Origin: Chloroflexota bacterium
Lineage (GTDB): Bacteria > Chloroflexota > Anaerolineae > B4-G1
DNA length: 5,775 bases
Direction: 5' to 3'
Assembly: GCA_024232355.1 (NCBI GenBank)
Contig: JAAEPW010000132.1
Span: 1-5,775 of the forward strand
The stretch's first letter is position 1. The number at the start of each line of letters is the position of its first letter. Positions 1-5,775 of this stretch are shown in pieces. Under the pieces are notes generated by a model. That model was not told where the DNA came from. It made no database searches and was given only the letters and a program-made list of their open reading frames with translations. The position numbers were made by a program, and so were the translations under genes.

Positions 1-1
1 A

Positions 2-180
2 ATCGCTAAACAATATGTACGTAAAGACGAGTTCTAAAATCCATAATCCAGGCCGAGGCGACCCTCAATGCTTCGAGACTTGGCCCCAACGGCGAGCCGC
101 TTGGCTTTCCGCTCAATGCAGCTTTCGATCTGATCAAAGCGGCATCCGCCATCTACCATTTCCCAAATTCACCTCGGTAA
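2..180 (+). pseudogene. 3' end of an unrecognised upstream gene, apparently frameshifted
   Basis: Frame 2 opens at the window edge and reads IAKQYVRKDEF before a TAA at 35-37. Frame 1 then reads LKSIIQAEATLNASRLG from about 37 and continues through PNGEPLGFPLNAAFDLIK to AASAIYHFPNSPR and a TAA at 178-180. Both pieces look like ordinary protein (mixed charged and hydrophobic, helix-like). The frame-1 piece has no ATG, GTG or TTG start of its own and is blocked upstream by TAA codons at 7-9 and 22-24. The simplest reading is one gene entering from the left whose last 48 or so codons were displaced by a one-base deletion near 32-37. A hairpin directly follows the second stop, which supports 180 as the real end. 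The alternative is that the upstream gene simply ends at 37 and the rest is relic sequence. I do not recognise the family. Confidence 0.38.
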
Positions 181-199
181 AACGCTTCGACCAGCGTTT
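180..199 (+). terminator. Hairpin right after the 178-180 stop, possible weak terminator
   Basis: AAACGCT (180-186) and AGCGTTT (193-199) are perfect 7-base inverted arms around the loop TCGACC. The hairpin overlaps the last base of the TAA at 178-180. The only T-run is the three Ts that form the end of the stem, followed by ATT, so it is a weak intrinsic terminator at best. Its position right behind a stop codon is the main argument for it. Confidence 0.35.
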
Positions 200-579
200 A
201 TTGATATGAGGGTGTATGATGATCAAAAGACAAGGATTGCTAAAGCAGTGACTCGAAGCAAAATGGAAAGTTATCGACTTTTTACACATTTCTTCGCCCG
301 GTTTATGCCGTCTCCCGTTAAAGTGGAGCGGGTGGAAAGGGCGGGCTGTTCGACACTCAAGAGCCTGGCAAGCACTGCGGCAGAGGGCAAATGACTCGGA
401 AACCAGGCTCGTGTTCGCCAATATCATGGATATCTATGCAGAATATCAAAAGCCCAGTTTTACTTACTCCAACTCAGGCCAACGCCGCCCTCGGCGGTTG
501 CCCGATCCCGGCAGAGAACTCTCTGGTCAGCAGTTCAGGGATTTTCCCCGCTGTTCACACGCAGTACATATCACATTTT
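200..579. other. Gene-poor stretch with possible relic coding sequence
   Basis: No frame here has a convincing start, ribosome site and protein together. Several short ATG-started frames exist, but their products are rich in Ser, Arg, Cys and Pro and look non-coding. One plus-strand frame is open without a start from 252 to a TGA at 585-587. Between about 342 and 470 it reads like real protein (AWQALRQRANDSETRLVFAN, then IMDIYAEYQKPSFTYSNSGQ), after which it turns Arg/Pro-rich. This may be a fragment of a decayed gene. Small structural elements seen are CCGCC/GGCGG arms at 485-497 with a 3-base loop and no T-run, and an 8-base inverted pair GAGCCTGG (361-368) and CCAGGCTC (403-410). I found no clear promoter for the gene at 591. 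Confidence 0.4.
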
Positions 580-587
580 GGAGGTGA
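580..587 (+). promoter_or_regulatory. Strong Shine-Dalgarno that fixes the GTG start at 591
   Basis: GGAGGTGA lies three bases before GTG at 591-593 and matches the anti-Shine-Dalgarno for eight bases. It selects this GTG over any internal ATG. A TGA within the site (585-587) is in the same frame as the gene, so the protein cannot begin further upstream. Confidence 0.8.
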
Positions 588-590
588 CTT

Positions 591-1439
591 GTGACACAAA
601 ATACTGATATTCCTCGCCGACTTTCTCCCTGGAATCCATTGGACCACTTGCGCTTGCTGTGGTGGGTGATGGTGACTCCACAACAACTTGTGGCCTACCA
701 AGAGGTTTTTGGCAAAGACGATAGACGCAGGGTAGGCAAGTGGTTGTTTAACACTCTTTTCTGGTTGCCATCTCTAATGCTTACGCTGGCTATGGGATTG
801 GAAACATTGCCCTACACAGATGATGCCTTTTCACCTGCCACATACCTATGGATGACTGTGGGACTAGTGGTTGCTTGGGTGTTGTCTGGCTGGTTAGGAG
901 AGAAAAAAGGGTATAGTGTGTATGCAAACCTATTCTTTGGAGTATGTATCGTAGAAATGGTTGTAGCAGTTGTTGTGGCGCTTGGAGTCGAGGGGACAGC
1001 AAGAGATGGCCGAACGTACGAGTTGATTCTAGGGATGTTTTTTATAATACTCTTCATATTGTTCACTGCGATGATCGCTGTATTGTTCGATGTTGAACTT
1101 GATAGATACTGCGGCTTGTTCGGCGGTGACAAACTTTTTATTATTGGTCTTGTGACGTTAGTGGTGTATGCTGCTTTAGCGAGCTTTTTATTGAGTTACC
1201 TGAAAGATACCTTTAACAGAGTTAAAATCGCAGGTCGCTTTGCATCAGTTTTCCCGTATATTGTTCTGTCCATCGTATTGAAAGATTTAAGAGAAAGCCT
1301 AAAGGCAGGTAAGCCCTCTCGGCTAGTACAAAGTGCTTTTGCATTACTTATGTTGGTCTACGCTTTACTGATTTGGTTTGGATTTTTTGGAGGATGGAAA
1401 GTGCTCTATGCAATGATGGGTAAAATCATTCACTACTAA
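591..1439 (+). CDS. Polytopic membrane protein of unknown function (282 aa)
   Basis: The frame starts with GTG behind a very good Shine-Dalgarno and ends with TAA at 1437-1439. The product is strongly hydrophobic, with candidate membrane segments near residues 51-70, 84-103, 112-131, 146-166, 182-203 and 246-268, plus a shorter one near 217-230, giving six or seven passes. The N-terminal 50 residues are soluble or amphipathic, with WNPLDHLRLLWWVMV followed by TPQQLVAYQEVFG and the basic KDDRRRVGK just before the first segment, so the N-terminus is probably cytoplasmic. I see no signal peptide, catalytic motif, nucleotide-binding loop or transport signature. From memory, a similar NPLD..RLLWW...P..L..Y...FG N-terminus occurs in membrane segments of Chloroflexota proteins, some attached to large ATPase or WD40 regions. 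I cannot verify this, and here the protein stands alone. Codon use is AT-rich, like the middle of the next gene. Function unassigned; that it is a real gene is nearly certain. Confidence 0.9.
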   Translation: MTQNTDIPRRLSPWNPLDHLRLLWWVMVTPQQLVAYQEVFGKDDRRRVGKWLFNTLFWLPSLMLTLAMGLETLPYTDDAFSPATYLWMTVGLVVAWVLSGWLGEKKGYSVYANLFFGVCIVEMVVAVVVALGVEGTARDGRTYELILGMFFIILFILFTAMIAVLFDVELDRYCGLFGGDKLFIIGLVTLVVYAALASFLLSYLKDTFNRVKIAGRFASVFPYIVLSIVLKDLRESLKAGKPSRLVQSAFALLMLVYALLIWFGFFGGWKVLYAMMGKIIHY

Positions 1440-1498
1440 CGATTCATTATGCCGGTTTTGATATGCCAAGTCGGATCATCGCAGGAATGTAAAAGCAC

Positions 1499-1526
1499 TT
1501 GACAAAATCGTGTGATGGCTTACGAG
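1499..1526 (+). promoter_or_regulatory. Possible promoter upstream of the large gene
   Basis: A perfect TTGACA (1499-1504) lies in the 127-base spacer in front of the large gene. The best -10 match at proper spacing is TACGAG (1521-1526, 16-base spacer), which is poor. A small hairpin TGGCT-tacg-AGCCA (1516-1529) overlaps this spot and has no T-run. Without a good -10 the promoter is tentative. The rest of the spacer (1440-1566) shows no terminator for the upstream gene. Confidence 0.22.
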
Positions 1527-1550
1527 CCAATGACCACCTGATAAATTCTT

Positions 1551-1558
1551 GAGGAGAT
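1551..1558 (+). promoter_or_regulatory. Shine-Dalgarno for the large gene
   Basis: GAGGAGAT ends eight bases before ATG at 1567. An in-frame TAA at 1558-1560 excludes any start further upstream, so this site and the first ATG agree. Confidence 0.75.
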
Positions 1559-1566
1559 AAACAAAA

Positions 1567-4500
1567 ATGCTATTTTATAACTTGATAGGAAGTGTTCTTC
1601 ACCGTGTGCTTACGTACGTATTGATTTTGGCTATGACCGGCACTTCTTCTATTCCCATCATCCGTGAGTTGCCACGCGCGACCGCCGCATACCTGGGAAT
1701 AATGGAGCAATTGGGTTTACTCAAGTCTGACTCCACTTCTCCCGCAGGTGTCAGTTCATCTGTGCCGGAGGAGATGAAAAATGAGATGGGCGGTATGATG
1801 CCTACCATCGGTGAGGACGGCGAGCCTGTCGGATTTTTGCTCAATACTGATGCCCTTGAGATGACCGAGGAAGATTTCGCACCATCTGCTATAGCAAATC
1901 CGATCTCTGTATCACGAGTACAGTCCACTTATGCTGCCACCGACGCCATTTCCAATACCCTGATTATTACCTTCACCGTGACTAACAATCAATCACCTGC
2001 CTTCACACTTTCTGAATTGTCGGTCACTAACACCATCACCAACCCTATTGATGTTCTTTCTGCTATGAACTTTTACAGTGATTCCAATGTGATTCGCAAT
2101 GTGTTGTTGGCAGATGAGATTCTTCCACCCAATGCCATCTTTGTCTCGGCTGACCCAATGCCAGACCAGGCTGGGGATGGGAACTCTAACCTTGTGTGGA
2201 ACCTGGGTGACATTTTGCCGCTGAGTTCAGTGACTGCTACACTGCAAATTCAGATCCCTGCCAGTGTCGCCGATTTTACCGATCTGGACGTCGGCGCCAC
2301 TGCTTGGGGCACACTTCAAAAGCGCATGATCAGTGCCTCCGCAGTTCCTGCGACGCTTGCCCCTGATACCATCGACGGTGAGTCGGCGGGCGATTGGCTG
2401 ATCTGGACTGTGGATGCCGATTACTATGACGAATACATGGTGCAAAAGGCTGCCGAACTGGGCAACGATTGGCAGCAAATGTTTTCCTACGTCCGCTCTT
2501 TGGGCTACGAATCCTACAAAGGCTCCCTGCGCGGCACGCGCGGCACGCTGTGGAGCGAGGCCGGAAACTCACTGGACCAAGCTAGCTTGCTCATCGCTAT
2601 GCTACGCGGCAGTGGCATTCCTGCCCGCTACCGTCATGGTACGTTGAGTACCGAACGTGCCCAAGAACTGATTCTTTCGATGTTCCCTGAGCCACAAGGC
2701 ACCATCGGCCACATCCCAAACGGCACCGAGGTAGCTGACCCTGTTAATAATTCCCAATTACTAGAGGAGACGATTGACCACTGGTGGGTAGAGGCTTACT
2801 TGCCGACACTGGGTTGGACCAACCTCGTCCCCTGCATTGTCTCCGCTGCACCAGGGCAGACCTTCCACGATAGCCTGGCTACCGACGGCACCGACCAGAT
2901 AGCCGAGGTGCCAGACAACCTGCGCCACAAGGTAACGATGACTGTCAAGGTTGAAAGATGGGATATGCTTTCGAGCCTGTCTGGTGGACTGGATTACGTC
3001 TATCCACTAACCCACACCTTCAACACAGTGGGACTGGTGGGTGAGCCAGTGACATTGGGTCACTTGGTGAACAGTAACGGGATGGGAGGGATGATCTTTT
3101 GGCGCGTGCTGCACACTTACACACCCTACTTTTCGGTGGGTGCCTTTGAGACACTGATTGAGGGGCAGTCTTTCCAAGACCTGGTTTCCAATTTCCCCTT
3201 TGGTAACTTTATTACCACTGGTGAGTGGCTACTTTTTGAGGTAAAGGACGCAAATGGTAATATAGAGCAATACGAGCGAGAGGTTGTGGACCTCATTGGC
3301 TATGAGAACAGGCAAGCAGGAGGAATACTGGATATCAGTAAAGATATAGGCATAGCACCAATGATAACGGAATTGGATATGCTGTCTGTTTTAGTAGGGC
3401 CATGTAGAACTCCAGAAAGCGCTTTCAATCAATATAATTACGCTTGGCTGTCTACGTACCAAGAGTCTATCTCATTTTACAATGTGTCAAATACATCGTC
3501 GATAGACTATTCAACTCCAGAAGAAGTCCAGGATGCCAGGCAACTTGCGAATTTGACAAGAGAGATGATTTTGCATTGGAATGCTTTGATCCTGTTAACA
3601 TTTACTGAATCCAATGATAACTTTGTATCCGCGCTTGGAGATGGAATGCTTATACGTGGATATTCAGATCATTCACGTTTGTTGCTTGCAAATCTGCGAA
3701 TACAACAAATTGAGGACAATTCCGCTGTACGTGTTCAAAGTCTAGATCTTTTGGACAATAGCTATCGTACGATTGTAGCACCCGATCAGGCAACTGCTGT
3801 ACAGCCAGCCTTTCATTTCTTAGCAGGTTTTATGGCCTCGGTACTTGAAGGATTGGCCGTCGAATCTTGGGCAAATCAACAAGTTCTTAGCACATATCAA
3901 GTTTTCCAACATGCCTCCGAACAGGATGTTGGTCTCCAGGGATTGGGAATATCAAACGCTGCCATTTTAAGAGATTTAGACATCTCTGATGAAGCGAAAG
4001 CCCGCATATCACGTGATATAGAGGCAGGATATGTAGTTATTGTGCCTGAGCAGATGGTATCAGTAGGTGATGAGCAAACGCTGGGTTGGTTCCGTGTGGA
4101 TCCAGGTTCGGGCGACACAATTGGTGTTCTTCAGAATGGAAAGCATGGTGCTTACGCTTATAGCCCTATTGCTCAACATGGTTCTCTTTCCTACGCTAAA
4201 CGGTTTGTGATTGCTATGCAGGTTACGATGGTACAAGCGGCTGGGTGGGGGTTCCTTGGTGCGCTCGTTACGACATTTGTTGGCGAGATCCTAGAAGCCA
4301 AGTTTGGCGCTGCGGGGGCAGTGTGTGCAGGATGTGTTGGACAATTATTGCCTTTTGCTGGCGGTATTGGGGCGAAACTGACCATGGATGTCAAGGAAAT
4401 AGCAGACCAGGTACGGGAACTAATTATGGTAGCTGAGTCAACTCCAGAACTATTCTTTTTTGCTGGTATGGCTGCTGCTGTGGTTATTCCATTTGCTATT

Positions 4501-5775
4501 GGAGTGGCGGCCGGAATCGCAGCGGGCTATTTACTGGCCGGTGGACTTGCCAGTTTACTTGAGGGTCGCACTAAATTCGACCCCCCTCTTCCTAACTGCT
4601 TGTTCAATTTACAGGTTGTCGAGTTAGTTACGTCAACCCAGTCAGTGCTAATTTCTCAAAAAGGTCTTTACAATAATGTCACCTTGACGGTTGCTTTAGA
4701 AAGTACCTTGACAAGTATAGAACGAGTTGGTAGTATCACATGGGATATTTCTTCAAACAATGACAGTATATTCGAGTTCATTAAACTCTCTTCCAACGAT
4801 ACAATTCTCTTACAACAACCCGACGAGACGCAATTGAATGAAGGTATTGTCAGAGTAATTCCGTTTTACTTTACTGCTACTGCATTCACCCGCGACGCGT
4901 CAGGCCAAATTGCCGCGTTTGGGTCTAGTAAAAACTCTTTCTACGCTCCTGCTGTCTTGGGTTTAGGTGTTGGTAATGATTGGCTCACCTACACCGCCAC
5001 TCTCACCTCCACCCAACCCTACACCCTCACCCTCCAAGACGCCATCGTCACCGTAAACGACACCGACACCTACACCGGCAATTTCACCCTGGTCGTCACC
5101 GGCACCACCACCCTGGAAGGCTCCGGTCACACCGCCGCCCCCAACTTTGCCGACTCTGCCGCCATCCAGGCCACCGATGCCGACCTGCAACTCGGCCCGG
5201 CCACGCTCCTGGACGGCAGCCTGCCCTTTGACGCATCCAACGGCTTTGCCCTCTCCGGCTACACCGGCCCCATCACCATCACTGAGCACTCACCCACCCT
5301 CGACCGTGTTGAACTGAACGGCGACTTTGGGCAAAGCCTGGCCCTATCCCTCGACCCGATCACGTCCACCATCTCGCCGGTCGAGGCCACCACCTTTGAC
5401 GCCCTCATCTCCTCCAACCTCACCGACACCTACACCGTCACCGTCGAGGGGCCGCCCGGATGGGACGTCGAGATCGACGCCAGCGGCGCGGTCGCCGCTA
5501 CTCCGCCCCTGGGCGCGACTCCCGGTGACTATACCATCCTCGTCACGGCGCAATCGGCCACCAACCCAGCGCTGCTCGTTTCGGCGGAGCACATCGTCAC
5601 CACCGCCGACCACCAGGGGATGGAGATGGACGTCGCTCTCGACCCGCGCATCACCATGCCCTTTGGCCCCACTCCCCCCTCACTGGGGGGAGCCGGAGGG
5701 GGGTCCCTACCCGGCGAAACCAACACCGGCCAGGCCCAACTCCCCGGCGCAGCCTTTACCGTGGACGTCACCAAC
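1567..5775 (+). CDS. Very large exported multidomain protein with degenerate transglutaminase-like domain (5' part, 1403 codons)
   Basis: An uninterrupted frame begins at ATG behind a good Shine-Dalgarno and runs past the window end, so the C-terminus is unknown. Residues 1-27 form a signal peptide or anchor (hydrophobic VLTYVLILAM); no clear cleavage site is seen. Residues 105-258 look like an Ig-type beta domain (ITFTVTNN, TATLQIQIP). Residues 280-425 are transglutaminase-like: AGNSLDQASLLIAMLRGSGI then PARYRHG, and HWWVEAYLPTLGW. The usual Cys maps to S335, the His is H405 and the usual Asp maps to V421, so the enzyme is probably inactive. Residues 579-878 resemble the region after this domain in Rhs/wall-associated proteins (GYVVIVPE at 821-828, LGWFRVDPGSG at 839-849). 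Residues 880-998 are Gly/Ala-rich and hydrophobic with C920-x-x-C923. From 1139 on, Thr-rich beta repeats follow, including a NEW3-like module near 1260-1345 (GPPGWDVEI, PGDYTILVTAQS). There are only five Cys in 1403 residues. It is likely a surface protein; adhesion, scaffold or toxin-delivery roles all remain open. Confidence 0.88.
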   Translation, partial: MLFYNLIGSVLHRVLTYVLILAMTGTSSIPIIRELPRATAAYLGIMEQLGLLKSDSTSPAGVSSSVPEEMKNEMGGMMPTIGEDGEPVGFLLNTDALEMTEEDFAPSAIANPISVSRVQSTYAATDAISNTLIITFTVTNNQSPAFTLSELSVTNTITNPIDVLSAMNFYSDSNVIRNVLLADEILPPNAIFVSADPMPDQAGDGNSNLVWNLGDILPLSSVTATLQIQIPASVADFTDLDVGATAWGTLQKRMISASAVPATLAPDTIDGESAGDWLIWTVDADYYDEYMVQKAAELGNDWQQMFSYVRSLGYESYKGSLRGTRGTLWSEAGNSLDQASLLIAMLRGSGIPARYRHGTLSTERAQELILSMFPEPQGTIGHIPNGTEVADPVNNSQLLEETIDHWWVEAYLPTLGWTNLVPCIVSAAPGQTFHDSLATDGTDQIAEVPDNLRHKVTMTVKVERWDMLSSLSGGLDYVYPLTHTFNTVGLVGEPVTLGHLVNSNGMGGMIFWRVLHTYTPYFSVGAFETLIEGQSFQDLVSNFPFGNFITTGEWLLFEVKDANGNIEQYEREVVDLIGYENRQAGGILDISKDIGIAPMITELDMLSVLVGPCRTPESAFNQYNYAWLSTYQESISFYNVSNTSSIDYSTPEEVQDARQLANLTREMILHWNALILLTFTESNDNFVSALGDGMLIRGYSDHSRLLLANLRIQQIEDNSAVRVQSLDLLDNSYRTIVAPDQATAVQPAFHFLAGFMASVLEGLAVESWANQQVLSTYQVFQHASEQDVGLQGLGISNAAILRDLDISDEAKARISRDIEAGYVVIVPEQMVSVGDEQTLGWFRVDPGSGDTIGVLQNGKHGAYAYSPIAQHGSLSYAKRFVIAMQVTMVQAAGWGFLGALVTTFVGEILEAKFGAAGAVCAGCVGQLLPFAGGIGAKLTMDVKEIADQVRELIMVAESTPELFFFAGMAAAVVIPFAIGVAAGIAAGYLLAGGLASLLEGRTKFDPPLPNCLFNLQVVELVTSTQSVLISQKGLYNNVTLTVALESTLTSIERVGSITWDISSNNDSIFEFIKLSSNDTILLQQPDETQLNEGIVRVIPFYFTATAFTRDASGQIAAFGSSKNSFYAPAVLGLGVGNDWLTYTATLTSTQPYTLTLQDAIVTVNDTDTYTGNFTLVVTGTTTLEGSGHTAAPNFADSAAIQATDADLQLGPATLLDGSLPFDASNGFALSGYTGPITITEHSPTLDRVELNGDFGQSLALSLDPITSTISPVEATTFDALISSNLTDTYTVTVEGPPGWDVEIDASGAVAATPPLGATPGDYTILVTAQSATNPALLVSAEHIVTTADHQGMEMDVALDPRITMPFGPTPPSLGGAGGGSLPGETNTGQAQLPGAAFTVDVTN
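2401..2844 (+). other. Transglutaminase-like domain, catalytic residues replaced
   Basis: This part of the large frame encodes residues 279-426. The helix SLDQASLLIAMLRGSGIPAR aligns with the transglutaminase core pattern CxDxAxLLxxLLRxxGIPAR, placing S335 where the nucleophilic Cys should be. H405-W-W-V-E matches the catalytic-His strand, and L420-V421-P422 replaces the usual L-D-P. The only nearby Cys, C423, is two residues beyond the Asp position. The fold is recognised with good confidence. Loss of activity is inferred from the missing residues. From memory, relatives in Rhs-type proteins also lack this Cys (GN.xDQASLL). Confidence 0.72.
4204..4560 (+). other. Hydrophobic Gly/Ala-rich block within the large protein
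   Basis: Residues 880-998 contain three hydrophobic stretches, about 880-906, 916-936 and 962-998. A charged helix (TMDVKEIADQVRELI, 939-953) separates the last two. The pattern LLPFAGGIGAKLTMDVKEIA is like the G-rich loop plus amphipathic helix of pretoxin-type modules that precede the toxin in Rhs and polymorphic-toxin proteins. C920 and C923 form a CxxC inside the second stretch. Such segments could insert into a membrane, or simply pack as a hydrophobic core. Confidence 0.5.
5061..5437 (+). repeat. 17-base direct repeat, copies exactly 360 bases apart
   Basis: CACCGACACCTACACCG occurs at 5061-5077 and again at 5421-5437. Both copies are in the same frame and both encode TDTYT. The spacing equals 120 codons, about one Ig-like domain. 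It could mark an internal domain duplication that has diverged elsewhere, or be coincidence favoured by the strong ACC codon bias. Confidence 0.45.
5665..5706. repeat. GC-rich REP-like palindrome inside the coding frame
   Basis: CTCCCCCC (5672-5679) and GGGGGGAG (5685-5692) are perfect 8-base arms around the loop TCACT. An outer, imperfect pair follows: GGCCCC (5665-5670) against GGGGGGTCC (5698-5706). The two-tier C-run/G-run form is like intergenic REP-type palindromes that I recall from Chloroflexota and other environmental genomes. Here it is translated without a stop as TPPSLGGAGGGS (residues 1369-1380), a flexible Pro/Gly linker between beta domains. Whether it is a member of a dispersed family needs the rest of the genome. 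Confidence 0.6.

Larger units (their letters stand above)
4981..5775 (+). other. Thr-rich beta-repeat region, compositionally distinct, with NEW3-like module
   Basis: From codon 1139 the protein changes to alternating Thr, Val and Leu strands typical of secreted beta-sandwich repeats (WLTYTATLTS, YTLTLQDA, NFTLVVTG). Around residues 1260-1345 the order ISPVEATTFDALISSN, then TVEGPPGWDVEI, then PGDYTILVTAQS matches the NEW3/NPCBM-associated type of Ig-like domain. In codons 1139-1158 16 of 20 end in C, against 4 of 20 in the preceding twenty. This points to a separately acquired or homogenised repeat tail. Confidence 0.6.

Noticed and set aside
361..410. 8-base inverted pair GAGCCTGG and CCAGGCTC, 34 bases apart
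   Set aside because: Perfect, but short for such spacing and likely to arise by chance; no partner elements suggest a mobile-element end.
134..427. 97-codon minus-strand frame
   Set aside because: Cys/His/Ser-rich product with no hydrophobic pattern or recognisable motif; it overlaps the relic sequence and the hairpin on the plus strand.
485..497. CCGCC-ctc-GGCGG hairpin
   Set aside because: Only five pairs, a three-base loop and no following T-run, so not a supported terminator.
15..594. Three short frames (15-209, 206-394, 391-594) chained to each other and to the gene at 591 by four-base stop/start overlaps
   Set aside because: It looks like translational coupling, but the products have no protein-like character, none has a good Shine-Dalgarno, and better coding signal lies in other frames over 2-180 and 342-470.
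812..1132. 106-codon minus-strand frame
   Set aside because: Antisense shadow of the membrane-protein gene, with Thr/Ser/Asn/Pro-rich low-complexity product.
1611..1620. Perfect palindrome TACGTACGTA in the signal-peptide coding region
   Set aside because: Lies within coding sequence just after the start, with no second copy in a promoter context; probably chance.
4963..5613. Long minus-strand frames (108 and 89 codons) in the GC-rich tail
   Set aside because: Gly/Val/Asp/Arg-rich products are the expected antisense of ACC/GCC/GTC-rich coding sequence; no supporting ribosome site.
1..5775. tRNA, rRNA, CRISPR array, insertion sequence or att site
   Set aside because: I looked for cloverleaf arms, regularly spaced repeats, transposase motifs and terminal inverted repeats with target duplications, and saw none.

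Overview
The window carries the end of an unknown upstream gene, a gene-poor stretch of about 400 bases, one complete membrane-protein gene and the first 1403 codons of a very large gene that runs off the right edge. All supported genes are on the plus strand. The large surface protein, with its transglutaminase-like, Ig-like and NEW3-like parts and a GC-rich palindrome inside the reading frame, reminds me most of filamentous or anaerobic Chloroflexota (Anaerolineae and relatives). That placement is an inference from style and memory, not from a marker gene. The Shine-Dalgarno sites are ordinary bacterial ones.

Layout. Positions 2-180 read as the tail of a protein split over two frames by an apparent one-base shift, closed by a TAA and a small hairpin at 180-199. 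Positions 200-579 hold no gene I can defend, although one frame looks coding-like around 342-470. Positions 591-1439 (GTG start, strong Shine-Dalgarno) encode a 282-residue protein with six or seven membrane segments and no recognised function. A spacer of 127 bases with a good Shine-Dalgarno and a possible -35 box leads to the large open frame 1567-5775.

The large protein is predicted to be exported. From the N-terminus it has a signal or anchor segment, an Ig-like beta domain, a transglutaminase-like domain lacking the usual catalytic Cys and Asp, a long middle region that resembles the transglutaminase-containing part of Rhs/wall-associated proteins, a Gly/Ala-rich hydrophobic block with a CxxC, and then Thr-rich beta-sandwich repeats including a NEW3-like module. 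Base composition is mosaic within this one frame: moderately GC-rich, then AT-rich, then abruptly GC-rich from 4981 with nearly every codon ending in C. Near the window end a REP-like palindrome is translated as a Pro/Gly linker.

How the genes cooperate cannot be read from the sequence. The two main genes are co-directional, but spacing and a separate ribosome site allow independent expression. The best candidate for something new is the large mosaic surface protein: a pseudo-transglutaminase and pretoxin-like module joined to a compositionally different beta-repeat tail.
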